Made by a program: the position numbers and the translations under genes. From the NCBI RefSeq assembly GCF_023343835.1, contig NC_064437.1, positions 52,526,972 through 52,590,971 on the forward strand: a stretch of 64,000 nucleotides of DNA, in the 5' to 3' direction. The stretch comes from Lagopus muta (taxonomy: Eukaryota > Chordata > Aves > Galliformes > Phasianidae). This document shows positions 51,046 through 62,940 of this stretch, piece by piece. Numbering within the stretch: position 1 is the first letter of the stretch; each line of letters starts with the position of its first letter. A model generated the notes under the pieces. That model was not told where the DNA came from. It was given only the letters and a program-made list of their open reading frames with translations, and made no database searches.

Positions 51046-54000
51046 TCATGGCAAGTCCCCCTGGCCTGGGGGCAGCAGCACCACCTTGTCCAGCCAGAGC
51101 AGGTCCAGCTGCCGGCGGTGGATGCGGCGCAGCCGCAAGAGGTAGAGGACTATAGCCAGCCCTACAACCAGGATGCAGGCAAAGAAGAGATAGTGGTTGT
51201 AGACAAAAGAAAGGCGCAGCCAGGAGGTGTGTGCTTGCCGGCTGCTCTCTTGCCGGAGATCCCTGTGGAGAGGAGAGGTAGAACCAGGCATAATTGGCAC
51301 ATGTACCACAAGCTGTAGCTGCTGCTCTCTAAGGATGGCAGAGCTTTGTGCAGTAACTGCTGCACATCCCCTTCCAGCTAGGCTACAAGTCCTGGAGCTA
51401 ATGCTCCTTCCTGTGTTACCTGAGTGGCAGAAAGCGTGTCTTGTAGAGGATGGCTCCCAGCGTCCACTGCACCTCACGGTCATATACCAGCTGGGCTGTG
51501 TGCAGGCTGGGGTAGTCCAGGGGGAAGTGGAAGCCCTGGTGAAGGACTTGGTACATCCAGGCAGACTTGAAGCACTGATACCTGCAGGCAGCACACAGGA
51601 ACATCAGCTGGGTGCTACTGCAGGGTCCGAGCCCAAGACAGAGCCTACCACAGCCACTCCTATCAGTGAGCCCCCAGGAGGTATATCCCTGGTCCCTTAC
51701 TTGAGGCGATGCTCATCTGCATGTGCTGAGTACAGGCCACTCTGGAAGCGCTGGGTCAGCACCTCCCATCTCTGGCTGCAATATTCCTAGGCAAAGAAGT
51801 TTCAGTTCAAAGCAAGGGAACGACCCCAGATCCCTCCCAGCATGGTGAGACCCCGTGGTCTAGAACAGTGCTCACCTGGGCAGCAGAGATGAAGGCACGG
51901 GCACTGTAGCGGCCCCCTAGGCGCAGCACATCCTCAGTGCAGTAGAAGAACTCAGAGAAGCCATAAAACTCACTGTTGCTGAAGTCGATGGGTGCTTTGT
52001 AGGCCCCAGTCAGAGAGTCCTGGCTGCTGTTGGACCCCGCCAGAAGTGGGTGCAGCAGCAGAGCACAGGCCTGCCAGTCCCCTCGCCCACGGACATACAG
52101 TGTTTGGCTGCCCCTTGTAATTGTGTCTTCCAGTCCCACGGGCAGGCAGGGGTCCAGGAAGGGAGTCTCAGGGCTCAGCCCTGTCTGCTGGCTATGCAAG
52201 CTGTAAAGCAAGTCAGGAAAGAAAGGTCACTGCACATGGGGTTAATTAGTATATTAATATAATATAATTAATATTAATTAATAAAAATATTAGCTAGTGC
52301 TCCTCCACAACTAATACCACTGCAAGGCCCTGTCCCCTTGTACACTTGTGGTCCTGAGAATCACCCAACCAACTCCTGCTGAAGCTAAGCTCTCCAGATC
52401 TGTAGCCACAAACCCTGAGCACCTGATGGGTGCTATGGGGGTACAGTCTGTTCCCACCAACCTGTGGGGGCCTGCGCCCCCACAGAGACCCCAGGTCATG
52501 TGGTGGCAGGATCTTCTCCCAGCATGGGAGTACCTGGGCTCTGAATCTCTGCAAGTCTGGGAACAGCTTCAGGAAATAAGGCAGGAGACAAGTGGAGGTG
52601 AGAATGCAGTGGAAAGATGTGCTGAATGAGCCAGTGCTGAAGGAGGGAAAGCCAGAGCAGGGAAAACCAGAAGCTGCTGTAGGGGAGTCCCTATAGTGCT
52701 GGCAGGGGAAAGGTGACAAGCATTGGCACTGATAATGCCTGCAGGGCTCTGACAAGGGCAATGCCATTGTGCCACGTCCCAGCCCAAGCACCTGCTGCAC
52801 CCAGCTGCTGCCAGCGTGGCTGTAGCAGCTGTTATCAACCACAGGTGGCTCTTGGGGAAAATCCAATGGGGTGAGGGTGGCACAAAGGAGCCGGTGCTGT
52901 TGTGCAATGCCAGGGCAGCCCGAGGCAGGGCAGCAATACCGGTTGTGCACATAGGTCTGGTTCAGCACAAGCTCTTCATAGCGCTGCCGAGCAAAGTTGC
53001 CTCCGAAGCCCAGGAAGGTGTTGACGTAGACGCGATACACATGGCTGGTGTGCTGCACGTCACAGCCCAGGTTGAACTCTGCCAGTAGGTTCTTGGCAGC
53101 CTCCTCCTGGGTACAGGAGACCACCATCAGTGGTGAACGTTGGGCGGCTCTCAGTGCCAGCCACTTGCCCAACACACACCTGCTGCGGGGATGAAAAGGC
53201 TCCGGAGCCAGGCACCTCATAGGCGATCTGCAGAGAGGCCCCCCCCATGTCTAGGATCCCAACCGTTCGTCTCCGTACCAAGGACTCCACCTGGTCTCCC
53301 AGTGCTACAGTGACAACTGCAGCCTCCTCTGAAACCCGCAGCAGTGTGTCAGCGAGGGGCTGGGGGGCATTCCTTTACTGGTACCTCCCAATGCCCCTCG
53401 CACATAGGAACTGAGGGCCAAAGGGCTGCATGCTGCCTTCCCCACTGCTGCTGTGCAAGCAGCTGGACTCACCATCCTCATGATCAAACCGTCCCAGCAC
53501 AAAGTTGATTCCGATCCAAGCGTAGACACCTGGGCATGACAGAAAGATTTTGCCTTAAGGCAAAGCACAAATGATCCTACATAGGTTCCACGCAATGCCG
53601 GCAGCCCTGTGTGCTCCCTGCTAGGGAGGACAGGAGGACAGGGCAGCGTTTCCCACCTTCCTGCTTCCCTGAAATGACTTCAGCATGCGATTTGGAGAAG
53701 AGGAAATCGAACTCCAGGGGCACGTTTTTCACCAGGTTCTCCAGGATGGCAGCTTGCAGCCTGAGGGGCACAGTGACCTCTGGGAGATGCTCCTTGTCAG
53801 GACAAGAGCAGCAGAGAGCAGAATCTCGCAGCTTTGCCAAGTCCTCCCTGCCCATCGCCCCGTGCTCACCTCTCAGGCAGCAGCCGCATGCCGGCCGTGC
53901 ACAGGACATACAGCGGCGTCTCCTTGTGCTTTCCCGCTGGCACGTGTGCGGCCGCGAAGCGCAGCAGGGGCCGCAGGTAGGCCGTGGCTCGCTCCGGGGC

Positions 54001-54624
54001 CGCCGCTGCCACCGAGATGCCTGTGTGGATGGTTGTCACCGACCGGCCCGGCGCCGCCACCCATTAGCGGGGCTCGGTGCCGCACTCACCAGGTTTAACC
54101 TTCATGACCACGGGGCGGCTGCTGCGGTCCCGCATCTGCCGGATGTCCAGCAGGTCGTGCGGGTGCCCGTTGTGCGGCGGCCACACGTAGACGAATACCC
54201 GGGAGCCGCTGCTGCCGCAGTCCACCACTACCCCGTAGCTCAGCGACGCGTCTTCCGTGTCGGTGGCCGCCAGCTCCTCCATCCGCGCCAGGTACCTGCG
54301 CGTGGGGACCGGGCCCGCTCAGCGACGCCTGTACCGGGCCCGGAGTCCCCGCCACCCCGTCCCCGCTCACCTCTCGTCCCGCCGGGCGTCACGGCGCGGC
54401 GAGGCCCGGCGGCGGGGCCCGGCGGCCGCCAGCAAAAGCAGCAGCCCCGCGGCCACAGCCAACCCCAGCGCCGCCGGGCGATGCCGCAGAGCCGGGAAAC
54501 CGTAGGACACGGCCGAGCGGCACGGCGGGCAAGGGGCGGCGATCCTGCGGGAACAAGGCACGGCTCAGAGATGAGACCGCACGGGGACCGGACCGGGACG
54601 GCCCCGCCGCGCTCACCTGGCCAT
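51046..54624 (-). CDS. ENTPD7: ENTPD7 (LALP1), intracellular NTP diphosphohydrolase
   Basis: ENTPD7 hydrolyses nucleoside triphosphates in the lumen of intracellular compartments. Coding exons in transcript order: 54624-54617, 54544-54371, 54295-54090, 54020-53870, 53760-53657, 53529-53473, 53328-53180, 53106-52940, 52200-51876, 51786-51701, 51581-51420, 51262-51046. They total 1806 nt, or 601 residues (human 604). The first exon codes only MA and part of R3, then IAAPCPP, like human MARISFS. Apyrase regions are intact: DCGSSGSR (about 86), CTAGMR (about 170), the QEG and YAWIGINF pair, [12 protein letters not shown] (about 260), and [12 protein letters not shown]. An N-terminal membrane anchor ([17 protein letters not shown]) and a C-terminal one ([20 protein letters not shown]) are visible. 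The tail [10 protein letters not shown] identifies ENTPD7 rather than ENTPD4. The donor after 52940 (GTATTG) is weak but gives the conserved junction. Confidence 0.96.
52242..52295. repeat. AT-only low-complexity tract
   Basis: About 50 bases of almost pure A/T with repeated TTAAT and ATTAAT units lie in an ENTPD7 intron, in otherwise balanced sequence. Confidence 0.7.
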
Positions 54625-55396
54625 GTGCTTCCACCGCCCGCCCGCGCATCTCCCCGCGCCGCCAACACCGGCACCCGCTGCCGGTACCCGCAGCCACGTC
54701 ACCCAGCGCCTCTCCTCCCGGCCACCAATAGCGGGCCCCGGCCTCTCGCAGCGCTCCGCCCCCAAGCCGCCGCTTAATCCAATCGGCGTCCCCGCAAGGC
54801 AAACCAAGCTGCTGGGCTGCCTCGCCCATGCAGCCAATCAGCGCCCCCCGGCGGCCGAAAGCCGCACCTGGCTGAGCCCCGTCTTCCGCGACCGAGGGGC
54901 GCCGCGTGACATCACCCACCGACTTCCTCCCTCCCATCACCACCCGCGCCGAGCCAATCGCAGCCTTCCAAATAAACAGCACGCGCCGAGGCCTCGAGTG
55001 ACGGACGAAGCAGCCAATGGCTTCGCTCCAACCCCGCTCGGAGGGAAGCCAGCCGTGAGACCTATGACGGACCAAAGGTCGCGGGCTCGCCGCCCAATGG
55101 TCTGCGCGGAGGGGCGGGACGAAAAGTTGAGGGACCCAATGCACTGCGCGAAACCGCGGGGCGGTGAAGGGCGCGGACCAATAGGCAGCGCGGAAGAGCG
55201 ATCAACCAACGGCGGCCTCCGCCGCGGCGGAGCGGCTACCAATGAGCGCGGTGAGCAGGGGCGGGGGCCCGTGGTTCAAGCCAATGGTCGCGCGGAGGAG
55301 GCGGGGCGCGGGAGGAGGCGACCAATGGGCGAGGAGGGGCGGGGCGGCGCGGCGCGGGGTCGGGGCGGCGGCGGCGGCGGCGGCGGCTGCGGCGCC
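54625..55396. promoter_or_regulatory. ENTPD7/SLC25A28 bidirectional promoter with CCAAT array
   Basis: The 772 bp between divergent start codons is a CpG island with eleven CCAAT pentamers, all on the plus strand. They start at 54725, 54779, 54834, 54954, 55014, 55094, 55136, 55178, 55239, 55281 and 55322. GC boxes (GGGGCGGG) follow several of them, notably between 55094 and 55350. Spacing of 41-42 bp recurs among the last six, suggesting local tandem duplication of a CCAAT plus GC-box unit. CCAAT boxes normally bind NF-Y; occupancy here is inferred. Confidence 0.8.
55364..55387 (+). repeat. (GGC)8 in the SLC25A28 5'UTR
   Basis: Eight uninterrupted GGC triplets end nine bases before the SLC25A28 start codon. 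Such tracts are often length-variable. A Gly-rich stretch is also encoded soon after the ATG. Confidence 0.8.
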
Positions 55397-58118
55397 ATGG
55401 AGCTGGGGGCGGGCGCGGGGGCGGGCGCCAGCCCCGGCGCGCGGGGCGGCTCGGAGTCGGGCCGCGTCCTGCTGCTGCTGATGGGCGGCGGCGGCGGCGG
55501 CGCGGGCCGGGCGCGGCGGGGCGGCGCGGAGGCGTCGGGCCCCGGGGGAGCCGAGGCGGCTCGGGGCCCGGAGCCCCGCTCGCCGCCCGCCCCCGACTAC
55601 GAGGCGCTGCCGCAGGGCGCCGCCGTCTCCACGCACATGCTGGCGGGCGCTGTGGCGGGCATCATGGAGCACTGCGTGATGTACCCCATCGACTGCGTCA
55701 AGGTGCCGGCGCCAGGCGGGCGGCCGGGCCTACCCGGGGGCCGGTCCCGGTGGGGGGCCCGGTTGATCGGGGGTCACCAGGGCCTACCGGTTTGTCTTTC
55801 AGACTCGGATGCAGAGCCTGCGGCCCGAGCCCGCCGCCCGCTACCGGAACGTGTTGGAGGCCCTGTGGCGTATCGTGCGTACCGAGGGCGTGTGGAGGCC
55901 CATGCGGGGCCTGAACATCACCGCCACCGGCGCGGGCCCGGCCCACGCCCTCTACTTCGCCTGCTACGAAAAGTTAAAAAAGACGCTGAGCGACGTCATC
56001 CACGCGGGGGGCAATAGCCATATGGCCAACGGTACTCGTCCCGCCGTGCCCTGCACGGGGCCAGCGGGGCAGGGAGCGGGGAGGGGGCCGCCGGGCTGCG
56101 GGAGGGGCCCCGGGGCCCTAAAGCCGCGTCCTCTCCGCAGCTCCACCCGTCCGAGCCACCCCGGGTTCAGGCTGGCGGCCGGGCCCGGCTCCTGTTATCC
56201 ACGGACGGGAGCCGCTGATGGGAGCCGGGTGCGACTGCAGGGGTTGGTGGTGCAGAGCGGATGTGGCTGCGGTGCTGTGGTTTTCACCGAGTGGCCGCGT
56301 CGGGAGAGCGTGGGGACGAGGGGAGCAGGGTGGTGTCTGCTTCCCGTTGTCCTGTGGGAGCCCTGTGAGCCGGTGGCCATCTGTCCCACAAGCTCTGGGG
56401 CTCAGGTCCCACCTGGCCCACGAGACGTGACAGACTGCTGTGCCCTTCTCCTCTTTGCTGAACTCTTTCTGGGTGGGAACTTCTTCACGCCTGCCCGCCT
56501 CTCTGGAGATTGAGGCTGCCTCTGGATCTCATCCTTCTCAGCTTTGGCAGGGGACTCGGGGTCCTGGTGGAGCCCCGGGGTCTCTCGCTGTCTTCTCCCC
56601 TCACATGTGGCAGTTCTTGTTTTGCAGGTGCAGCCGGGTGTGTAGCAACATTGCTCCACGATGCTGCGATGAACCCTGCAGAAGGTAATGGTGATCCTGT
56701 TCAATGGGCTGGGGGGGGCTGTGTGGGGTCTGGCTGGGCTGCTCTGTGTCACCTGTCTTGCATCTCTGCCCTTGCTGCTTGCCCAGCCTCGGGGATCCTT
56801 TGAGGGAACTATAAGGTCCTTTTGGGGAGCCCAGTAGCTGCCAGTGGGCAAGCAAGAGGGATGCTGTGGGGAGCACTGTAAACTGCAGCCACAGAGGAAT
56901 AGGGAGAGGCAGATTTTGACCAAAGCTGTGTGCTGCTGTCAGCTGCCTGGAGCTCAGAGAAAGCAGCAGGTAGGGGATCTTCACATTTGTGAAGTCATTA
57001 CAAGTGCATTGAAACTAGAGAATACTGTGGTGAAAGGTCCTCTGGAGGATGTGATGTGGTTCTGTGCTTGTGCTGACAAATCCATGCTGTAAGCAGGGCT
57101 GCTGTTTGGCTCTCTGCCGCTGCAGTGGGCAGCTGTTTTCACTGTCTGTTGTCAGTTTGTCCTTGGAGCTCCACTTCTTACTGTAGCTGTAGGATTTGTA
57201 GTCACAGCATTTGTAGGATAATATGGATCTAGCAATGTTGGCTGGAACATGACAGGATGACTGCAGTGGGAATTATTTTCTGTACATAGATCTGTAGGGG
57301 TGGATGGTGGAATGTGTCACTTGAAGCAGAGTGAGGTGCACACTTTGGATATTGAACTTATTTACCTGGTGTGAGGCTGGTCCCTCAAAGTAGCTGCAGA
57401 GGTAGCAGGTGGTGTTTCTCCTGTGGCGTTACCTTGTTCAGACGTAATCACTACAGACCTGCCCAGGGGCCTGCTGGACACCACTTGTCAGAGGGGTCCA
57501 TCACCTGGCTTCACACTGATTCTTTTTTCTCTCCTCTTACTCTCCGTGCCTGGATCCTGGCTGCTGCTGCTGGTTTCTCACTGCTGCCATCTGTCCCAAG
57601 TGGTCAAACAGAGGATGCAGATGTACAACTCGCCTTACCAGCATGTGACAGACTGTGTACGGACTGTGTGGCGCAACGAAGGGGTTGGAGCTTTCTACCG
57701 CAGCTACACCACCCAGCTCACCATGAACATCCCCTTCCAAGCCATTCACTTCATGACCTATGAGTTCTTGCAAGAGCACCTCAACCCCCACAGACAGTAC
57801 AACCCAGGCTCCCACGTGGTCTCCGGGGCCTGTGCGGGGGCTGTAGCTGCTGCTGCCACTACACCTTTGGACGTTTGCAAAACGCTGCTCAACACCCAGG
57901 AGTCCCTGGCCTTGAGCTCCAACATCAGCGGACACATCACAGGCATGGCCAATGCCTTCAGGACGGTGTACCAAGTGGGCGGTGTGACTGCCTACTTCAG
58001 AGGGGTCCAGGCTAGAGTCATTTATCAGATGCCCTCAACAGCGATTGCCTGGTCTGTGTACGAGTTCTTTAAGTACATCCTCACCAAGCGCCAGGAAGAG
58101 CGTCGGGCTGGGAAGTGA
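55397..58118 (+). CDS. SLC25A28: SLC25A28 (mitoferrin-2), mitochondrial iron importer
   Basis: This inner-membrane carrier brings ferrous iron into mitochondria for heme and Fe-S synthesis. Coding exons: 55397-55702, 55803-56031, 56628-56684, 57601-58118. They total 1110 nt, or 369 residues (human 364). Three mitochondrial-carrier repeats show the signatures PIDCVK (97-102), PAEVVK (195-200) and PLDVCK (286-291). The motif [12 protein letters not shown] matches the mitoferrin signature. The first 65 residues are Gly/Ala/Arg-rich and poorly conserved, followed by [10 protein letters not shown]. It ends [10 protein letters not shown], close to human. The first donor (AAG then GTGCCG) departs from consensus, yet the junction restores PIDCVKTRMQSL exactly. 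The open frame continues upstream of the ATG, but MEL matches the human start. Confidence 0.96.
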
Positions 58119-58681
58119 GCCGAGCCAAACCTGACTCCAGACCTGCTTCATCTCCCCTCCTGGTTTGTCTTCTGACCCTCTCCCTTTTGATTCGGTTTGT
58201 GTTGTAGAGAGGGGGCAGCAAAGCCCTTCTGGGTTTAGCGGTGCCATTTCTTGCCTGGGGCAGCTGCAGCTCGGCTCTGGCTGCACAGCTCACTCACTCC
58301 TGTGGCCTCCCGAGATGTCCTGCTGGGAGCTGCAGCACAGATCACATCCCCCGGCACTTCACTGGAGCTGTGCTCCCATTCTTCCCTTAACAAAATCCTC
58401 CTCTAATGCAAAGTTCACCCCTGCTTGGAGGTGAAAGTGAATGTCCTGCCCTGCCACTGGTAGGGCCATAGCTGAGCTCAGTCACCAAGGAAGGAGCAGT
58501 GGCACTGCCGAGGATGGTGAGGGTTTCGTCTGGCTTTTGGCTGAAGCAGAGTGTAAGCTTTGCCGTTGTCTTGTAGCACGCACACATAACGCTGACTGCC
58601 CTGGTGGTGGTGGGTAGGGGAGGATGGCACTTGAGGAGGGGAGGCTGTAGGTTTGTTCTTGTTCCTGCTCTTGACACCTCC

Positions 58682-58687
58682 AATAAA
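58682..58687 (+). terminator. SLC25A28: SLC25A28 polyadenylation signal
   Basis: A canonical AATAAA lies 564 bases after the stop, the first strong signal downstream. Confidence 0.7.
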
Positions 58688-58705
58688 AACAGTTCTGCTC
58701 TATCA

Positions 58706-61700
58706 TCATGTCCCCTCCTTTTCTCGAGTGGCCTAGTGCTGTCACTTGACTTTTCTGACTGCCCAGCGCTGAGCTCTTTCATGGGGCTCCTGTTAGGGCA
58801 GTGGGTGAGACCACTGCCTGTTGGGGACATGGAAGCAGCAGCCAGATGTGCCTATATGCTCAGTGGAAGCTCTTGAATGAAGGATAGGAAACTTCTTCTT
58901 CAGCCTTCCCCAGTTTGATGGAGGAAAGCTTTAGATGGTGGAAAAGTCCATGAGAAAAGCAGTGTTCTTTGCTTGCTCAGCCCAGACCACTACTAAGTTA
59001 CTGCTGCAGCCCTGACCACAGGCAGGATGGAGATCAGAACACCTCCATTTCACTCCATGATGCCGTGAGCCTGCACTGCCTCATCCTCCCACAGGGTGCC
59101 ATGCCTGAAATAACTCCCTGGAGGAAATGCTTTCACAGTCCCGGTATGCGCTGCCTGTCAGTGTCCCTGTGGCTTTGGGGCTGCTGGCTGCCCTGCATGG
59201 GGTCATTCTGCCCCTCATGTTCCAGTTGTGGAAAGGGGAAGGGGGTCTGGCTGAATTGTGTGCCAGTCTTCTGCTCCTGTACCCCACTGTTCCATGCAGT
59301 CAGGAGGATCGGGCTCTCCTCAAAGAAACCAGAGCTGCTGGAGAGCTGGGAGCCTCATTTCACCACTGTTCAAGGAGCTGTGGGGCTTTAAGAAATATCC
59401 TGAGCACTGCGAGATTTGGCAGCCCTGCAGCTCCTCCACCCAAGAGGCAGAAATCCGAGAAGCCGAAACGGTTGGGCGAAACTGTGGCAGGACAAGTGGG
59501 CAGCACACGAGGAACAGCCTGGTCCTGCAGAGCCAAAGTGGAGCTGCAATTTCACCCTCAGCCCTCACACTGCAGCCGCCTCAGAGAGGAAGGCATAAAC
59601 AGGGGCAGGGGCCAGCGGAGCTTCACGCTATTAAATCCGTCTGCCACTGCGAGCTGCTCTATAAATGTCAGTGGGCAAAGGCATGATTGAAGGTGACTCT
59701 GGGATGAGGAGAGAGATGTTTCCAGGAATAACTGCCCACAGAAGTGCGGGGGGAGGGAGAGAGACCCCTGGGAGCAGGGATGTGATAAGTCAGCAGTCAA
59801 GAGGCAATGGACCTGGGCAGGGCATGGCCTCCTGGCTGCTGCAGCTCTGCTGGCACAGAGCAGTGCAGCATTGCACAAGAACAGCAGCACTGCAGGAAGC
59901 AGGGCTGCTCAAGAAACCCCAAGTTCAGCACTGAGGGTGCTCCAAGGTTGGTTCCTGGGGCACTCCTCGGGCTGCCAGGGTGCATCCCTGACAGTGAGCC
60001 ACCAGCCTCACGCTCTGAGCCTGCAGCCCTGCTCTTGGTGGTGGCTTCCCCAAAACACGTTCTCCATCAGCAGCGAAGGCACTGTGCTCTTCCCTGAGCC
60101 CTTCTGGCTCAGAGCTGGGCTGGATGGTTCAGCTATGGCTGCTGCCCTCCCCAGCTCCGATAATGCCTCAGTGAAGCCACGTGGGTGCGTCCTGTGGCCT
60201 CCCCGGCATTTGGCTGTGCGTCATGTGAAACCCCTCCTACAGCCTCTGCTGAGTAACTGCGCTATTTTTGGCCTTGCAACGAGGGAGCTGCGCTCATCCC
60301 AGCGAAAGGCTGGAGGCGACCCTTTCCCTTCACCTCCCCGCAGGACCCCCAGCCCCATCCCACCCATGGCCACGGGGCAGCCATTGCCCTGTTTGGAGGC
60401 ACGCTTCGGAAGCGCTGAGGTGTCATCACAGCCTGCCCAGCACTGGCTCTGGGATTCCTCAGGACTCTGTCAGACCCCAATAAAGTTATACACGTTCTCA
60501 CGACCCTACGGCCCCACAGCAGTGGTAAATTCAGGACACAGAGCAGATGTGGGTTCTGGGGAGCCCTGGAGCTGTGGTGTGCAGATAGGGGAGCGCAGGC
60601 TTCAGACTGAGAGGTAAACGGTGGCTGGGAACCTGCTTTGTGGACACTAACAGGTCACTGCAGGAAGCAGCGCCTGAATTAGTGCAGCAGGGACATTCGA
60701 AGGCTGTTCCAGGTGTTGGTGGCACAAGGGCTGGCATTAAAACCTCCTGACAGGGCACAGCACATTCCAGGAGAAATGCAAAAACCCAAGTGGCTTCCTC
60801 TGGCCCCAGAACATTCGGATGCGCGTTGGACCTTGGCAGCGAGCTGCTACACGAAGGGGAAGGAGTAGGAACTAGGCCAACATTGGGCACACGTCCCGTG
60901 GGGATACAGCTCCCTCTGGCGAGCCCGGGGCTGGCAGCGCTGCGGGCGACGGGCACCACGACCCCCAGTGCGGTGGGACCGGGAGCTGCAGCGCTGGACA
61001 TTGGGCTGGGGCTGAGGGCAGAGCAGGACATCTGCGGAGGGCGCTGCTGGAGATCCCACCGCTGTGGGACGAAGAGGGGCTGCCCGTCCCCTGTCCCCGT
61101 GTGCCCGCCGATAGGTGGCGGTGGTGGATCTTGCTTGGGGACAGGCCGGGCCCCGTGTCGCAGCTGGGAGCGAGCTCGTCCCTGCGAAGCGTTCGCGGAA
61201 TTTATTGCACAGCCGCGAAATGTGGCACGGAGCTCTGCGTAGTGCAGCAGACGCAGCCTTTTCCCTCTGTCCTCTGCTTGAATCCTTTACAGCGGCTCTG
61301 CATCGGGACTCACCAGCGCAGGGATCGGGCTGCAAAATGCAGGTGCCCCCCCTTTGGCCAGGTGTGGCCATTTCGTGATGCATGGGACAGGAGTGAGGAT
61401 GGGGGAGTGCTTATGGTTGTGTAGCTCACCCGTGAAAAGAAGAGTGCTGTTGTGCTAGTGGGAGAAACCCTCACTGGGAGCTGCACAGCAATGGGCTTTA
61501 TTGATATTTTAATATATTTACCTGTTCCACAGCTGGCCACAGCTTCCTTAGCACTCCCCAGCGCTGAGTTAACAATTCCATGCTGCACTGTGGGATGCTC
61601 CCAGCATGATCCCCCCCACCACTGAGTGCTGCTGCAGGTCCCCAAGTGCCTGGTCCCTGCTGTGCCACAGAGAGTGGAAAGGAGAAACAAGAAAAGGTGT

Positions 61701-62940
61701 TGGAGAAGGAAAGGAAAGCAGAGCATGTCTGTGGCGCTTCATATGGACCCATGCTGCTCCTGTGTGATCCTGAGTGTGACAGAGAGGTCATAGGAACGTG
61801 GCTGTGATGGGATGTGAGAAGCCTTTCTTGGGAGCCGCTCACCTGCTGCACAGAGCTGCTCATGGCTCATCCTCAGCCAGGAAATGTGAATAGAAATCAA
61901 AACCTGAGCCCATGCACCACGTGGACCATAGGTGTGATGGTTCAAGCCCAGCCTCTGCACCCAAGCCCTCCTTTGCTTTAGTCTTTGTAGGGCTTTTGGG
62001 CCCTAATCAATCATCGCTTTCCCTCTCCCAAACAAGAGTCAATTTGCCTTTTGGACCAGGAATAAACACCTCTGCCCCTTGGCCATGGCTTTCTCCTTCC
62101 TCAACATCCCTCTGGCCCCACCACCACAGCCACAGCTGTGCACACACACACATGTGCTGATGGGTCCCAACAGCACATCGCACACGTGGCCTCGCGCAGG
62201 GCGCGATGGGATGAAGTACGTCATGGGCAGGCGCTGCTTCCAGCACAGCAATGCAGCCACTTCCCCCCATTGTGTGTCCCCTCCTTGGGCAGCTTGGCCA
62301 ATCTGCAGTCTCCCATCACCTCCCTCCCACCACCACCGGCTGTTCCTCTTCTTCAGAATGCTTCACTTCCGCCGCCCCGCTCGCAGCTCGCCTTGTGCTG
62401 TTCCGTCCTCCCCATCTGCTGGGGGGCCTTGGTTGAGGGAGATGCTGAAGGGTCCCTCCCCCTGAGCTGTGCTGGTGGGACAGCTGGGATGTATCCCAGC
62501 AGAGGGGTTCACGATGGTGGACATCTAGAACCTCCCACAGTACTACACCCATGCCTACAGCAATGCTTGGTGCTGTTGGTGCTCCGTAACGCCACTGCTG
62601 CATGGCATTGCTGTGTAGGCCAGTAGGGTCTCCACGTGCCCCTTTGCTCTGAGTGCCCATTCTCAAGGCTTGGCCACAGATGTGTGCATCTCATTCAGAG
62701 CCTCAGGGTGCTGCCAGATGAGGAGGGTTCCCAACAAACCATCACTTACTTGGAGGCGATGCACTAAGTGGGGAGCTCTCCTTGCACACCCCTATTCTGG
62801 AGGAGGTTGTACTGAGGTTACCATTCCTCCATCTTGCTCACCGAGGCACAAACTCACGCACGTCCCCTATTTCTGCAAACGACAATATGGCAGAACACAG
62901 AAGGGAATACAATTCTTTCCTACAGCCGAATCCAACCTCA
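58706..62940. other. Intergenic region downstream of SLC25A28
   Basis: About 4.2 kb without a supported gene. Open frames of up to about 250 codons occur but have no recognisable protein content and are matched by frames on the other strand. An isolated AATAAAG at 60479 has no gene attached that I can identify. By synteny the next gene should be NKX2-3, beyond the window. Confidence 0.55.

Noticed and set aside
54623-56017. 464-codon plus-strand frame running from the ENTPD7 first exon into SLC25A28
   Set aside because: It lies across the promoter and runs through the SLC25A28 exon 1 donor and past its second exon in a non-matching frame. Only the part from 55397 to 55702 matches mitoferrin.
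60440-60500. AATAAAG at 60479 as the end of an unannotated gene
   Set aside because: No upstream exon, conserved frame or splice signal could be tied to it.
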